From Bog-366 sp963722555 (GTDB taxonomy: Bacteria; Acidobacteriota; Terriglobia; UBA7540), in contig CAVRNQ010000005.1 of assembly GCA_963722555.1 (NCBI GenBank), positions 186,001 through 250,000 on the forward strand: a stretch of DNA of 64,000 nucleotides, written 5' to 3'. Shown piece after piece: positions 25,099 through 34,281 of the stretch. The notes beneath the pieces are model-generated. The model saw nothing but the letters and a program-made list of their open reading frames with translations, ran no database searches and was not told the DNA's origin. The translations under genes and the position numbers were made by a program. Position 1 is the stretch's first letter. Each line of letters starts with the position of its first letter.

Positions 25099-25385
25099 TC
25101 AACCTCCAGCTAACGTTTTTCCCTCACGCCAGCAGACGCTGGACCCAGAATAAACCTAGTCGTGTGAGGGGTTGTTGGAGATACAATCCTACAGAATTCC
25201 GTAAAATCTGTCAAGAGGAGATTGGAGAGCGTTAATAGTCTTGGCAGTCTAACCTACCGACTGTTCGGTCGTGTGTCGCAGACCGGCAAGCCGAAGAATT
25301 TGGTACCCTTGCCTGGAGGTGCTACCCACATGGCAGCTTATAAAGGGTTATTTCAGGTTGTCAATAGGGCAGCCGCCGAACTTTG

Positions 25386-27011
25386 CTACTTCAGAGCCGG
25401 GACCAGCGGTGTTCCTTGGGTGCCGGACGGTTGGGTAAGTCCCAGTGCCGCAGCAAGGGTTGCCGTCATATCAATGGGCTGGCATGCCGTGGCGTAAAAC
25501 CCCGGCTTGAAGGCGCTCCCCCAAAAGACCAGGGGAACCTGGGCATCATAGTTCCAGGGGGTCCCATGCGAGGTGCCCGTTATGCCGGACACCGGGACCG
25601 CGTAAGGCATGAGCACCAAGAAGACGTCGCCGCTCCGTTTCGGGTAGAAGCTATTCGCGGCCATTCGGGCCAGGGGGGAGCTCGGCAGGTTGCCGTTGAG
25701 AAACTGGGTTCGAGTGAACGCGGCGGCCACATCCGGCTGAGAAGTCGCCGCCTGGGCGGCCACTTCCTCGGCCTTCGATTCCGGCACGTTCCGCTTCTTG
25801 AGCGTTTCACGATTCAGGTAAAGGTAGAACTCACCTCCCTCCTCCACCCAGGGGCCGGGCCCGAATTCTGCGACGAGCGCCGTCTCCGCTGCGCTGCGGA
25901 TGGCCGCCGCCTGGGCGTTTCCGAGGCCAAGCTGGTGTTCCCGGATGAAGGCCGGGTTGGGCGCCACTCCATGGTCAGCGGACAAGGTGATCCAAACATT
26001 TTCCAGCCCCACGAGCTTGTCCAGGTCGGCGAAGAAGCTGGCCAGGTAACTGTCGGTCCGCAGGGTCGTGTCCGCAACTTCCGGGCTGTAGGGTCCGAAC
26101 GCGTGGCCAAGGTAGTCATTCTCGCTCAGAGAGACGGCGAGGAGATCGGTTTCCGGTCCCTGGCCCAGGCGCTCGTTGCGGACGGCCTGGCTCGCGAACG
26201 CCAACTCGATCTGGTTCATATAGGGTGTGTTGTTGAGCCAACCCAGGAACTTTGGGTCTGGGCAAGGCTCACCCGCGGAGGGCTCGAAATGCGAGAAGAC
26301 CTTCCCGGGCGCCCCCGGAGTCTCCGGCAGGGCCTGCCACTTCTCTCCGCAGTAGGGTTGGGCTGGTGAGGGGTGGTTGAACTCTTCCACCCAGGCCGGC
26401 AGAGTCGCCTCGTAGTAGGTGCTCGTGACGAAGCGGCCCGCCCCGGAGTCGTACCAGTAAGCCGCCGTGGGCGAATGCCCGCCCATCAGGATAGCGGCGC
26501 GGTCCTTGAGCGAAATGGAGATGACCTTGGACCGGAAGTCGGTAGCAGCGCGCAGTTCGTCCCCCAGGGTTGAGCCGACCAGGTTGCGCGGCGAAAATCC
26601 CGGCGTGGCGCTCGACCCTTGGCGGCTGGCCACAGTCCGGGTGCTGAGGTCCTCGACGCAATAGACCTGCCGGTGCTGCAGGCGGTCGTACCATTCGTTC
26701 TCAATGATCCCGTGCAGGTTGGAATAAGCTCCGGTTAGCAGTGTGGCGTGCCCGGGTCCCGTGATGGTGGTGGCGTAATCGTAGCGGCAGTCCGTGAAGA
26801 CCGCGCCGCCGTCGAGCAGCAGATTGAACCCGCCCTTGCCGAAGAACGGCCGGAAGCGCAGCAGATAGTCGTAACGGAACTGGTCAATGACCAGCACCAC
26901 CACCAGCTTCGGCCGGTTGGGGAAGCCGGGGTTCGAGAGCGGCCCGGCGGGCGCGCTCCCGACGAGCAGGGTGATGACGAGCAGCCAATATGCAAGGGTT
27001 CTTTTCAGCAC
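25386..27011 (-). CDS. Secreted alkaline phosphatase family protein, PafA-like
   Basis: 541 aa starting at a GTG (27011) with GGGAGG eight bases upstream. A signal peptide covers about residues 1-22. It has the alkaline phosphatase superfamily core: first metal motif VLVIDQFRYDYL (D43), nucleophile region YATTITGPGHATLLTGA (threonine near 84), second metal region SADHGVAPNP, and GTSHGTPWNYDAQVPLVFWG near the C-terminus, with the last metal histidine. The Thr nucleophile and length fit PafA-type phosphomonoesterases or type I phosphodiesterases rather than PhoA. It would release phosphate from organic esters in the periplasm. It stands alone, next to a region of decayed genes. Confidence 0.88.
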   Translation of the reverse strand: MLKRTLAYWLLVITLLVGSAPAGPLSNPGFPNRPKLVVVLVIDQFRYDYLLRFRPFFGKGGFNLLLDGGAVFTDCRYDYATTITGPGHATLLTGAYSNLHGIIENEWYDRLQHRQVYCVEDLSTRTVASRQGSSATPGFSPRNLVGSTLGDELRAATDFRSKVISISLKDRAAILMGGHSPTAAYWYDSGAGRFVTSTYYEATLPAWVEEFNHPSPAQPYCGEKWQALPETPGAPGKVFSHFEPSAGEPCPDPKFLGWLNNTPYMNQIELAFASQAVRNERLGQGPETDLLAVSLSENDYLGHAFGPYSPEVADTTLRTDSYLASFFADLDKLVGLENVWITLSADHGVAPNPAFIREHQLGLGNAQAAAIRSAAETALVAEFGPGPWVEEGGEFYLYLNRETLKKRNVPESKAEEVAAQAATSQPDVAAAFTRTQFLNGNLPSSPLARMAANSFYPKRSGDVFLVLMPYAVPVSGITGTSHGTPWNYDAQVPLVFWGSAFKPGFYATACQPIDMTATLAAALGLTQPSGTQGTPLVPALK

Positions 27012-27116
27012 CTTGTATCCTCCCGTGGGTGTAAGGAAGAGTTTACCAGACGGGTGGCTGGCTTGTCCCGGCTATCAGCAAGCCCAGCCCGTGGTATTCT
27101 CCCCTCAGCCTGGGGC

Positions 27117-27445
27117 CCCGTTCTGCCGATGCCGCCTTCGCCAAACCGGAGATCTATGAGGCGCTGGAGGAGGAGGGCGTGAAGTGCGCCATCCGCATAC
27201 CGGCCAACGAGAGCCTGGAGCGGGACATTGCGGAGTTGCTGACGAGGCCCGTAGGAAGACCGAGCCACAAGCCCGTGGTCTGCTACAAGGGCTTTTTCTA
27301 CCAAGCGGCCAGTTGGAAGACGGCGTGGCGGGTGGTGGCGGAGGTGGAGTTCCACTTCGGGGAGCTGTTCCCTCGAGTCGGATTCATCGTGACCAGCCTG
27401 GAGACGGACAGCCGGGCCGTGGTCCGTGGAAGCAACCAGCACTGA
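27117..27445 (+). pseudogene. IS1380-family transposase fragment
   Basis: About 108 codons of a DDE transposase, open to the TGA at 27445 but without start, N-terminus or C-terminal catalytic part. The stretches SADAAFAKPEIYEALEEEGV, KCAIRIPANESLERDIAELL and EVEFHFGELFPRVGFIVTSL match what I know of IS1380-family transposases. The first aspartate of the fragment (in ADAAFAKP) is probably part of the catalytic triad. No terminal inverted repeats could be matched around it. It is the only recognisable transposase sequence in the window. Confidence 0.75.
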
Positions 27446-27504
27446 AAACTCGACTGAACCTTGAATTCAGAGGCGGTCGGGTGTACGTTACCGGTCAGCC
27501 GGAA

Positions 27505-27980
27505 AATGAAAACGGAAATCCGTGCGCAATTGCCGAGTATCGCGAAGTGGTTCGGCTAGGGCCCAAGGACGCGCCGGCGCACTTCGGACTTGGCGTGAAC
27601 CTAGGCCGGATTTCTCACCACGGGTTTGGAAGGGCGGGGCTTTACAGGTTGCGGAAAAACTCGTAGGCGGCGTCATTCTGAGGAGCCGCAGGCGACGAAG
27701 AATCTCGTATGTCCATGAAAATGCGCAGAGCGAGATCCTTCGCTACGCTCAGGATGACAGCAGGGAAGCGTTTTTCCGCAGCCTGTAAAGCCCCGCCCTT
27801 CCGGCACCCCCCGAAAGCGTTCCAGCGTGGTGAGAAATCCCCGCTAGGTATGAAGGCGGACTGGGACTGTGAAATCACTGAAGAGAGGGAGGGCATCCGG
27901 CTGAATCCCGATTCAGCGTATGTGCACAACAGCCTTGGCGTGGCGCTTGAGCGCAAGGGCCAGATTCAGGCCGCGCTGCG
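27505..27980 (+). pseudogene. TPR protein fragment interrupted by a family 3 element
   Basis: Before the element: NENGNPCAIAEYREVVRLGP and APAHFGLGVNL. After it: GMKADWDCEITEEREGIRLN and DSAYVHNSLGVALERKGQ. These are consecutive tetratricopeptide repeats in the same frame. Removing 27605-27847, leaving one CTAG, restores an uninterrupted reading through GVNLGMKADWD. There is no start codon or downstream completion, so the gene was already a fragment or has since decayed. The helix pattern is typical of bacterial TPR proteins in Acidobacteriota; function unknown. Confidence 0.75.
27601..27847. mobile_element. Family 3 element inserted in a TPR gene with CTAG duplication
   Basis: Begins ctaggccggatttctcacca and ends cgtggtgagaaatccccgctag-type sequence (right CTAG at 27844-27847), so it is bounded by CTAG on both sides and by inverted repeats of about 20 bp. 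Inside are paired ggaagggcggggctttacag / inverse arms and tgtcatt-ctgag hairpins. It carries no transposase gene. The restored host frame makes this the best evidence in the window that family 3 moves as a unit. Confidence 0.85.
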
Positions 27981-28025
27981 GCCGGGAGGCGTGCTCCTCA
28001 GGGTGAGGGCTCGGAGGAGGGCGTT

Positions 28026-28343
28026 GAGTCCCTGAACGACCTGTGGGTGCGCTTAGGTCTGCCAGCGATCCCGTCCACCAGCGCCGATAACGTAAGCGCC
28101 ATCAGGTTCAGGGAGGCTGAGATGGAGGCCGCGGTGGCGCGACTTGGGTTCTCCTTGGACGCGAAAATAGGGTTCCCTCAGTTCTTCACCATCACGCGGG
28201 TCCTGCATCCCCTCCTGGTGCTTCCCCAGTAGCCCCGGTTTGATGCAAAGATCAACAGCCTGGCGCAGGAACTCCAACTGCAGATGGAGATGAAGCCCGG
28301 CATCGGTTCAAACACGCTCTGGGTGTTCCGGAAGGGCGGCTGA
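28026..28343 (+). pseudogene. Methyltransferase-like C-terminal fragment with in-frame stop
   Basis: One frame reads EGVESLNDLWVRLGLPAIPS, then IGFPQFFTITRVLHPLLVLP, a TAG at 28230-28232, and continues PRFDAKINSLAQELQLQMEM to GSNTLWVFRKGG and a TGA. The tail resembles the C-terminus of SAM-dependent methyltransferases found in glycan clusters; this is a weak recognition. The N-terminal catalytic part is missing. Confidence 0.5.
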
Positions 28344-28351
28344 GGCGAACG

Positions 28352-28540
28352 TACCCCCGCGCCCTGGCGGCGCTCGGGAAGTACGGCATTCAGTCGGTGT
28401 TGACGGAAGCGGGCAGCGCGCCCGGCACCTTGCTCGCCGCGCGGCCGGAGTGGAAGTTGGTGTATCAGGATGACCTGAGCCGGTTGTACGCCCGACGGAA
28501 CGATGGGCTGCCAGGCGGCCAGGAACAGGACGCGAGGTGA
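28352..28540 (+). pseudogene. C-terminal fragment of a glycosyltransferase-like membrane protein
   Basis: About 62 codons without a start: YPRALAALGKYGIQSVLTEA, then SAPGTLLAARPEWKLVYQDD and LSRLYARR, ending at a TGA that overlaps the ribosome site of the next gene. This kind of tail is familiar from multi-pass glycosyltransferase or mannosyltransferase proteins of soil bacteria. The membrane part is absent, so it is a remnant. Confidence 0.5.
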
Positions 28541-28542
28541 GT

Positions 28543-30702
28543 ATGGCGGGAACCAAGACAACCGTTGATGGGCGCGAATCTGCAGGACTAAATTCACGGC
28601 TCGCCGGCTCCTCCGCGCGGGACCTGCTATGGCTTTTCCTTGGGAGCTGCCTGGCACTCTACTTCGAGCTCGTCATTATCCGGTATCTCTCGACAGAAAT
28701 CCGCGTCTTTGCCTATCTCAAGAACTTGGCGTTGATCGCCAGTTTTTTTGGAATCGGATTTGGGATGGTCTTGGGGAAACCGCCCAAGGCCTTGAAACGA
28801 TTGTTTCCGCTAGTTGCCGCCGGGGTCTTGCTGCTGATCACATTCGCGTCTCCCCTCAGGCTCACTCACTTGCCCGTTCCGCGCGGGGATTACTTGATGT
28901 TCGGGGATTTCCCTAAGCCTCCAGAAGGCCATTGGCTCGCCCTTTGGGTCATCCTGATGGTGTTGGAGTACTTCGTCGTCGTTACCGGCATCATGTGCCT
29001 GGTTGTGGCGTTCTTCACGGTTCTCGGAGGAATCGTTGGAGAACGGCTTGCCCCCCTGCCGCCTCTTCAGGGCTATGGAGTCAACCTCGCCGGAAGCTTG
29101 GCAGGCATCCTGGTATTCACCCTTCTTTCCTTCCTAGGGTCGCCACCGGCCGTCTGGGTGCTCCTGGGGCTGGTGGCCGCGCTTCCTTTCTTCATGCAGG
29201 ACCGCTGGGCTATCGCCGTATTTGCCTTGATCGTGTGCGCCATGGCCATCCCGGAGCCTCACACCTACTGGTCGCCATATTACAGGATAACCTTGGAGGA
29301 GGTACCACCTCCGGCTGGGTGGCCGCATCCCGCAGCCTATTGGGTAGACGTTAACCACGACTACCATCAGAAGATGCTCGACCTCTCGCCGCAGTTCACG
29401 GCGCGCTTTCCCGAGGAGGAGCCCAACCGCTCCGGCCTTCCCACCTACGATCTGCCTTACCGACTCGTTCCGCACCCCGGCCGAGTGCTCGTGGTGGGCG
29501 CGGGAACCGGCAATGATGTTGCGGCGGCGCTCCGGCACGGAGCGGCCCACGTTGACGCGGTGGAAATCGACCCGACCATACTCGGCCTCGGCCGAACATA
29601 TCACCCCGAGCGCCCTTACGACTCGGCGCAAGTCACGGTGTATGTCAATGACGCCCGCGCGTTTTTCAAGAGGACCAGACAAAGGTACGACCTCATCGTA
29701 TTCGGTTATCTCGATTCGCACACCTTGCTGACCAGCATGTCCTCCGTCCGGCTTGACAACTACGTGTACACGCTGGAAAGCTTCCGCGAAGCCAGGCACC
29801 TTCTTCTGGAGAACGGGACTGTGGTACTGGCGTTCGGCAGCGGCCACACTTTTCTGAGCGACCGGCTTTTTGCAACCCTTGCGGTCGCGTTTGGGGCGCC
29901 GCCTCGAGCGTACTTCACGGGTTACGACGCTTCCGGCGTGGTATTCGTGGAGGGTGGAGGCAGGGAGTCCAATGCCATCGTGGATTTTCCCGAGATCAGC
30001 AAGCAGCTAGAGGCGCGTCAGGCCAGCACGCTCCTTGCCACCGACCACTGGCCGTTTTTATACCTCAAATCCCGTACCGTACCCATCTCCATCCTGGGCG
30101 TTCTTGTCCTCTTTCTGTGCTTCGCCATTGGCTTGCTGCAGCGGAACTTTTCGCTCCGGCGTCTTGCTGACCGTCAGGGCCTGCATCTCTTTTTCCTCGG
30201 CGCGGGATTCATGCTATTGGAGACGAAGGGGGTCACCGAGCTTTCGTTGCTATTCGGCTCAACCTGGATCGTCAACGCCGTCGTGATTGCCGCGTTCCTC
30301 ATGATGGGGCTCCTGGCGAACTCGCTGGTCATGCTCCGGCCCATTTCGCGACGCCTCGCGTACAGCGCGCTGTTTCTTCTCCTCGGGGCCGGCATGTTCC
30401 TCCCCTATTCACTTCTCGACGCTCTTCCCGGAACGGAGAAGGTTTTTGCAGCCGCCGTGCTCGTGGGCCTCCCCGTATTCTTCTCAGGACTCGTTTTTTC
30501 GCGGAGTTTCCGCGATGTTGCTCGCCCGGCTCAGGGGCTCGGGATAAATCTCCTGGGTGCCGTTGTCGGCGGGGCTTTGGAGAATCTCGTCATGATTGGC
30601 GGCACGCCGATCCTCGGCGTCCTCGCCGTCGCGCTTTACGGGCTGTCCGCTGCCTTACTCGGTAGGTCCGTTGTCAAAGAAGGACTCGCCACCTTGTCGT
30701 GA
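28543..30702 (+). CDS. Polytopic membrane protein with spermidine-synthase-like domain
   Basis: 719 aa from the ATG at 28543, preceded by cgaggtgagt; an in-frame GTG two codons earlier is possible. About six or seven membrane helices (residues 20-230) are followed by a soluble class I SAM-type domain with VLVVGAGTGNDVAAALRHGA (about 315), VDAVEIDP and a later aspartate-rich DARAFFKRTRQRYDLIVFGY, then six or seven more helices (about 500-710). Such spermidine-synthase-like membrane proteins are widespread but their reaction is not established; the fold could bind decarboxylated SAM or SAM. The tail-region motif GAGFMLLETKGVTELSLLFG is conserved in this class. It lies directly after the decayed gene region and stands alone. 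Confidence 0.8.
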   Translation: MAGTKTTVDGRESAGLNSRLAGSSARDLLWLFLGSCLALYFELVIIRYLSTEIRVFAYLKNLALIASFFGIGFGMVLGKPPKALKRLFPLVAAGVLLLITFASPLRLTHLPVPRGDYLMFGDFPKPPEGHWLALWVILMVLEYFVVVTGIMCLVVAFFTVLGGIVGERLAPLPPLQGYGVNLAGSLAGILVFTLLSFLGSPPAVWVLLGLVAALPFFMQDRWAIAVFALIVCAMAIPEPHTYWSPYYRITLEEVPPPAGWPHPAAYWVDVNHDYHQKMLDLSPQFTARFPEEEPNRSGLPTYDLPYRLVPHPGRVLVVGAGTGNDVAAALRHGAAHVDAVEIDPTILGLGRTYHPERPYDSAQVTVYVNDARAFFKRTRQRYDLIVFGYLDSHTLLTSMSSVRLDNYVYTLESFREARHLLLENGTVVLAFGSGHTFLSDRLFATLAVAFGAPPRAYFTGYDASGVVFVEGGGRESNAIVDFPEISKQLEARQASTLLATDHWPFLYLKSRTVPISILGVLVLFLCFAIGLLQRNFSLRRLADRQGLHLFFLGAGFMLLETKGVTELSLLFGSTWIVNAVVIAAFLMMGLLANSLVMLRPISRRLAYSALFLLLGAGMFLPYSLLDALPGTEKVFAAAVLVGLPVFFSGLVFSRSFRDVARPAQGLGINLLGAVVGGALENLVMIGGTPILGVLAVALYGLSAALLGRSVVKEGLATLS

Positions 30703-30930
30703 GGGTACACACCGAAGCCGGTAGCGCGGACCTGTTTTGAAGCGAGTAGCGCCACTTGTTGATTGCGAACTGTGGCGCTTGGTTGGCGGAGCTATCGGGG
30801 CGCTGCAAACGTCCGCGGCTTTACAAAGCAGTTGTGCGGGCGTAGTATTCGGCCGAATGGACGTGCAAGGACGGGTGCTCTCATCACGGCCCTGATGCCC
30901 CACAGGGCGCACCTGCGCAGACCAAACATC

Positions 30931-32292
30931 ATGCAAGGGGAACTCAAAGCCGGGCGCTACGAAATCGAGCGTGAGGTCGGGCACGGTGGGATGGGGGTGG
31001 TTTATCGCGCCCGCGACAACCATCTGGAGCGCACCGTGGCCCTGAAAGTGATTACGCCGGCCCTTCTCCACGACCCGCAGTATCTGCGCAGGCTCTCACA
31101 GGAGGCCCGCGCTGCCTCCGCAATCTCTCACCCGGGCGTCGCAACTGTTTACGAATTCATTGATAGTGACACTGAGCATTTTATTGTCTATGAATATGTG
31201 GACGGTTGCACGCTTCGCGAGGCGCTGCGGGGACGCCGGATTGAATCGGAGGAGATCCTGGATATCGGGATGCAGGTTGCCGATGCACTGGCGGCCGCGC
31301 ACGAGCACAACATCGTTCATCGCGACATCAAGCCGGAAAACATCATGCTGACCCCCTCGGGTAGCGGTGTGGGCCGCGTGAAGATCCTGGACTTCGGCCT
31401 GGCCAAGCTCCACGCGCCGGTGGTCATGCCGGGCAGCGGCACGGACGCGGAGACAGGTCCCGTCACAGACTCTGGCCCGCTTATGGTGGGCACGATGAAT
31501 TACATGGCGCCCGAACAGCTTCAGGCCCAACCGGCGGACGCGCGCACGGATATTTACGCTGTGGGATTGCTCCTCTATGAAATCGCCTCCGGCACGAATC
31601 CTTTTGTGGGGCAGGCGCCCACTTCCACGATTGCCAACATCCTGACGAAGGAACCGCCTCCCCTCTCGGCTCGCAACCCTGTGGCTCCGGCGGAACTCGA
31701 CCGCATCCTGAGGAAATGCCTGCGCAAGCGGAAGGAGGAACGATTCCAATCCGCGCGGGAATTGTGGGTTGACCTGGCGAACCTGCGCAGGGAGTTGAGG
31801 GGGGAAGCAAGCTCCGGCCGAAGCACATCTGCGATTTGCGAGCTGGAACTTCCGCTGGCGATTTCGCGCGGCGCGGCGCGAGGCCTGTTTCTGCTCATCC
31901 AGGCTGCTTATCTCACCCTCTACGCGCTCGCAGCCTACTTTCTTCCTTCCAGCATTCACCGGACGCAAGCCATCTTCCCCGGCCTGCCCGGAAGCGCGCT
32001 TCTGCTCCTGATCGTGTGTGCCACGGCAGTTCACATCTACTTCTTTTCAGCCGTTGGCTTCGACTACCCGGATTCGGGCCGTTTGTTTCGCTCGTCCTTC
32101 CCCATCCTCCTGCTCCTGGATTCCGCCTGGGCGGGTTCTCCGCTGCTCCTCTTTCGAGAGATCGGCGCGCTCAGCCTGCTGGTCATGGTCGCGCTGGCAT
32201 TTCTCCCCTTCGCTCAGCGGACGCTTCTTTTCGCCGCATATGCGCCTCGCGGCGGCCGGGTCTCGTCGATCCAATCTCCCGCCCCGCTGTAA
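30931..32292 (+). CDS. Ser/Thr protein kinase with C-terminal membrane helices
   Basis: 453 aa from the ATG at 30931 (MQGELKAGRYEIER); the frame is open to 30763, and an ATG at 30895 is an alternative because neither has a strong ribosome site. Kinase motifs: GHGGMGVVY (17-25), K39, HRDIKPEN (catalytic D132), DFG in KILDFGLAKL, GTMNYMAPEQ. The kinase ends near residue 285. The C-terminal third has about four hydrophobic helices (about 310-450), so the kinase is tethered to the membrane from its C-terminus with almost no extracytoplasmic domain, unlike the PEGA kinase at 1760-3814. No partner gene is evident beside it; the next gene is convergent. Confidence 0.9.
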   Translation: MQGELKAGRYEIEREVGHGGMGVVYRARDNHLERTVALKVITPALLHDPQYLRRLSQEARAASAISHPGVATVYEFIDSDTEHFIVYEYVDGCTLREALRGRRIESEEILDIGMQVADALAAAHEHNIVHRDIKPENIMLTPSGSGVGRVKILDFGLAKLHAPVVMPGSGTDAETGPVTDSGPLMVGTMNYMAPEQLQAQPADARTDIYAVGLLLYEIASGTNPFVGQAPTSTIANILTKEPPPLSARNPVAPAELDRILRKCLRKRKEERFQSARELWVDLANLRRELRGEASSGRSTSAICELELPLAISRGAARGLFLLIQAAYLTLYALAAYFLPSSIHRTQAIFPGLPGSALLLLIVCATAVHIYFFSAVGFDYPDSGRLFRSSFPILLLLDSAWAGSPLLLFREIGALSLLVMVALAFLPFAQRTLLFAAYAPRGGRVSSIQSPAPL

Positions 32293-32385
32293 ACCACCTG
32301 GTTAACCTGAGCCAATCCAGGACACGACTCAGAGACCCATCGCCAGCCCGCTTTACTCACCTGAAGCTCTACCCTCCAACCCACC

Positions 32386-34263
32386 TCAGTCCGTTGATTT
32401 AGATTTCATTCTCTGCTCCAGCGCCTCGAGCTCGCGGGCGCACTCTCGGGAGTGCGGAGCGATGCGGCAGGCGGCTTCGAAGTGCTGGCGCGCTTCCGGG
32501 AGAAGTCCCAAGTGCGCAGCGGCGATTCCCAACTCGAAATGGCCGGTGTAGCTATCGGGCGCGAGGGCCAGTGTCTGCTGGAAGCGGAGTCGCGCCTGCG
32601 CGTAGTTTTCCTGCTCCAGCCAGTACTGCCCCATGGCTTCGGCGGCGGGAGCATACGCGGGGTCGAGCCTGAGCGTGGTGGTCCATTCCCGCAAGGCGTC
32701 CTCAGGCTGGTGAGTCTTGAGATAACACTCGCCCAGATGAAAGCGCGCCAGGGTGTTCTGCGGGTCCGCGCGCAGAATCTTTCGAAACTGAGCAAGGGCG
32801 GCGACGGCACGGCCTTCCTCAAGCGCCAGCAAGGCCGTTTGGTAGAGTTCGTATTCGGGCAGCCGATCCTTGGGGTCGGGGCCGGAGCTCGCGCCTGCCC
32901 CGCGGGGTTCTGCCGCGAGGTAGCCCACCGATTCCAGGCGCGCCAGCGTTTCCGGCGACAATCCGGCGGGCGGGGCCGGCGTCTGGGGTGCGTAGCGTGC
33001 CAGCAGTTGCTTGAGTTCGTTCTGAAGCTCCGTCGCGAGCGCGGAATTCTTTTCGACGAGGTTGGTTTGTTCGTGCGGGTCCGCCTGGAGGTCGTAGAGT
33101 TCCGGGTGGGGGGCCTGAATGAATTTGTATTTTCCTGCGTGCCAGGCGCGGAGCGGCGCCCAGCGGAAGGCATCGTGCGCATAGAGGCTTTCGCTATAGA
33201 CGGCGCGCGGGCCGCCGGCCTCCCCGGCCTTGATCGTGCCCAGCAGGCTCGCGCCTGCGAACGAGGGCGGAGCGGGCAGGCGCAGAAGATCCAGAATCGT
33301 GGGCGCCACGTCGATCAAGCCCGCGGGCAGGGGGGCGACCGCGGGATAGTTGGTGACGCCCGCCGGCCAATGCAGGATGAGTGGGACCCAAAGCGTGCTC
33401 TCGTAAATGAAGAAGCCGTGGTCGGACTCGCGGTGCTCGCCCAGGCCCTCCCCGTGGTCGGACAGCAACACCACCAGGGATTTCTGCCACCAGCCGCTTT
33501 CCTCGAGCGCTTGCTGGAAGCGGCCCAGCACCTGGTCAACGTATTCGAGCTGCGCATCGTAGCGCGAGATGCCGCGCGCGCGGGCGGCCTCCACCGGCAG
33601 GGTGTAAGGCATGTGCAGATCGTAGAGGTGAACAAAAACGAAGACGCGCTGGCCGCGGTTCGCCTCAAGCCACTGGCGCGCAGCGCGCAGCACTAAAGCG
33701 CCGTCCCGCCGCAAACTCACGGCATAGGGGTTTGGGGGCACGCCGGCCTCGGGCTCGAACGGGCTGTCGTAGAAGTCGAAACCTTGGTCCAACCCGAAGC
33801 GCTTGTCCAGGAAATCACTCCCCAGGAAGGCGGCGGTTTTGTAACCGTGCGATTTCAGCACGGAGGCGAGGGTCACGACGCCCGAGGGAACTCGCTCGCC
33901 GTTCTCTTCCACCCCATTTTGAAAGGGAAAGGTGGAGGTGAAGAGCGAGGTGTGAGAGGGAAGGGTGAGAGGGATCTGCGCTTCGACCCGGGTGAAGAGC
34001 GTGCCTCCCTGGGCAAACGAATCCAGGTGGGGCGTGCGGATCTTACCGTACCCGTAGGAGCTCAGATGGTCAGCGCGCAGGGTGTCAATCGAAATCAGGA
34101 TGACCGGGGGAGGCTCGCTGGCGTCGCCGGCGGCCGTGGCGCAGGGCGCCATTGCGCAGCACAGGACAGCGAGCAGCGACAAGCCGGCCGCGACCCTGAG
34201 GCTGCGGCGCGAGTTCCAGCCCGTAACGAGTGCTAAAGCAAGGTTCCTCATGAGCCGGAGCAT
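32386..34263 (-). CDS. Sulfatase-fold hydrolase fused to TPR repeats
   Basis: 625 aa. An N-terminal signal or anchor segment (about 22-45) is followed by a sulfatase/alkaline-phosphatase-type domain: first metal motif ILISIDTLRADHL (D60), second metal motif LLSDHGEGLGEH, and the later HAGKYKFIQAPHPELYDLQ. Where true sulfatases have the formylglycine signature CxPSR, this protein has PLTLPSHTSL, with Thr100 at the nucleophile position, so it should not be a formylglycine sulfatase. Thr nucleophiles occur in phosphodiesterases and phosphotransferases of this superfamily. The C-terminal part (about 475-620) is three to four TPR repeats. It starts at an ATG at 34263 with a second ATG 12 bases on. 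It lies 18 bp downstream of the TonB-domain gene on the same strand, so co-transcription is likely. Confidence 0.88.
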   Translation of the reverse strand: MLRLMRNLALALVTGWNSRRSLRVAAGLSLLAVLCCAMAPCATAAGDASEPPPVILISIDTLRADHLSSYGYGKIRTPHLDSFAQGGTLFTRVEAQIPLTLPSHTSLFTSTFPFQNGVEENGERVPSGVVTLASVLKSHGYKTAAFLGSDFLDKRFGLDQGFDFYDSPFEPEAGVPPNPYAVSLRRDGALVLRAARQWLEANRGQRVFVFVHLYDLHMPYTLPVEAARARGISRYDAQLEYVDQVLGRFQQALEESGWWQKSLVVLLSDHGEGLGEHRESDHGFFIYESTLWVPLILHWPAGVTNYPAVAPLPAGLIDVAPTILDLLRLPAPPSFAGASLLGTIKAGEAGGPRAVYSESLYAHDAFRWAPLRAWHAGKYKFIQAPHPELYDLQADPHEQTNLVEKNSALATELQNELKQLLARYAPQTPAPPAGLSPETLARLESVGYLAAEPRGAGASSGPDPKDRLPEYELYQTALLALEEGRAVAALAQFRKILRADPQNTLARFHLGECYLKTHQPEDALREWTTTLRLDPAYAPAAEAMGQYWLEQENYAQARLRFQQTLALAPDSYTGHFELGIAAAHLGLLPEARQHFEAACRIAPHSRECARELEALEQRMKSKSTD

Positions 34264-34281
34264 CGCCCGCGCTAAAGCGCT

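Noticed and set aside
25222..25497. 91-codon plus-strand ORF near the phosphatase stop
   Set aside because: Overlaps the 3' end of the phosphatase gene in antisense, with no family resemblance or ribosome site.
27601..27847. Frames through the family 3 element with TPR ends (27184-27666 and 27709-28035)
   Set aside because: They look like genes but are halves of one interrupted TPR frame plus repeat-encoded sequence.
30748..30779. Hairpin agcgccac/gtggcgct after the spermidine-synthase-like gene as terminator
   Set aside because: Eight-base stem but a 16-base loop and no T tract; too weak to call.
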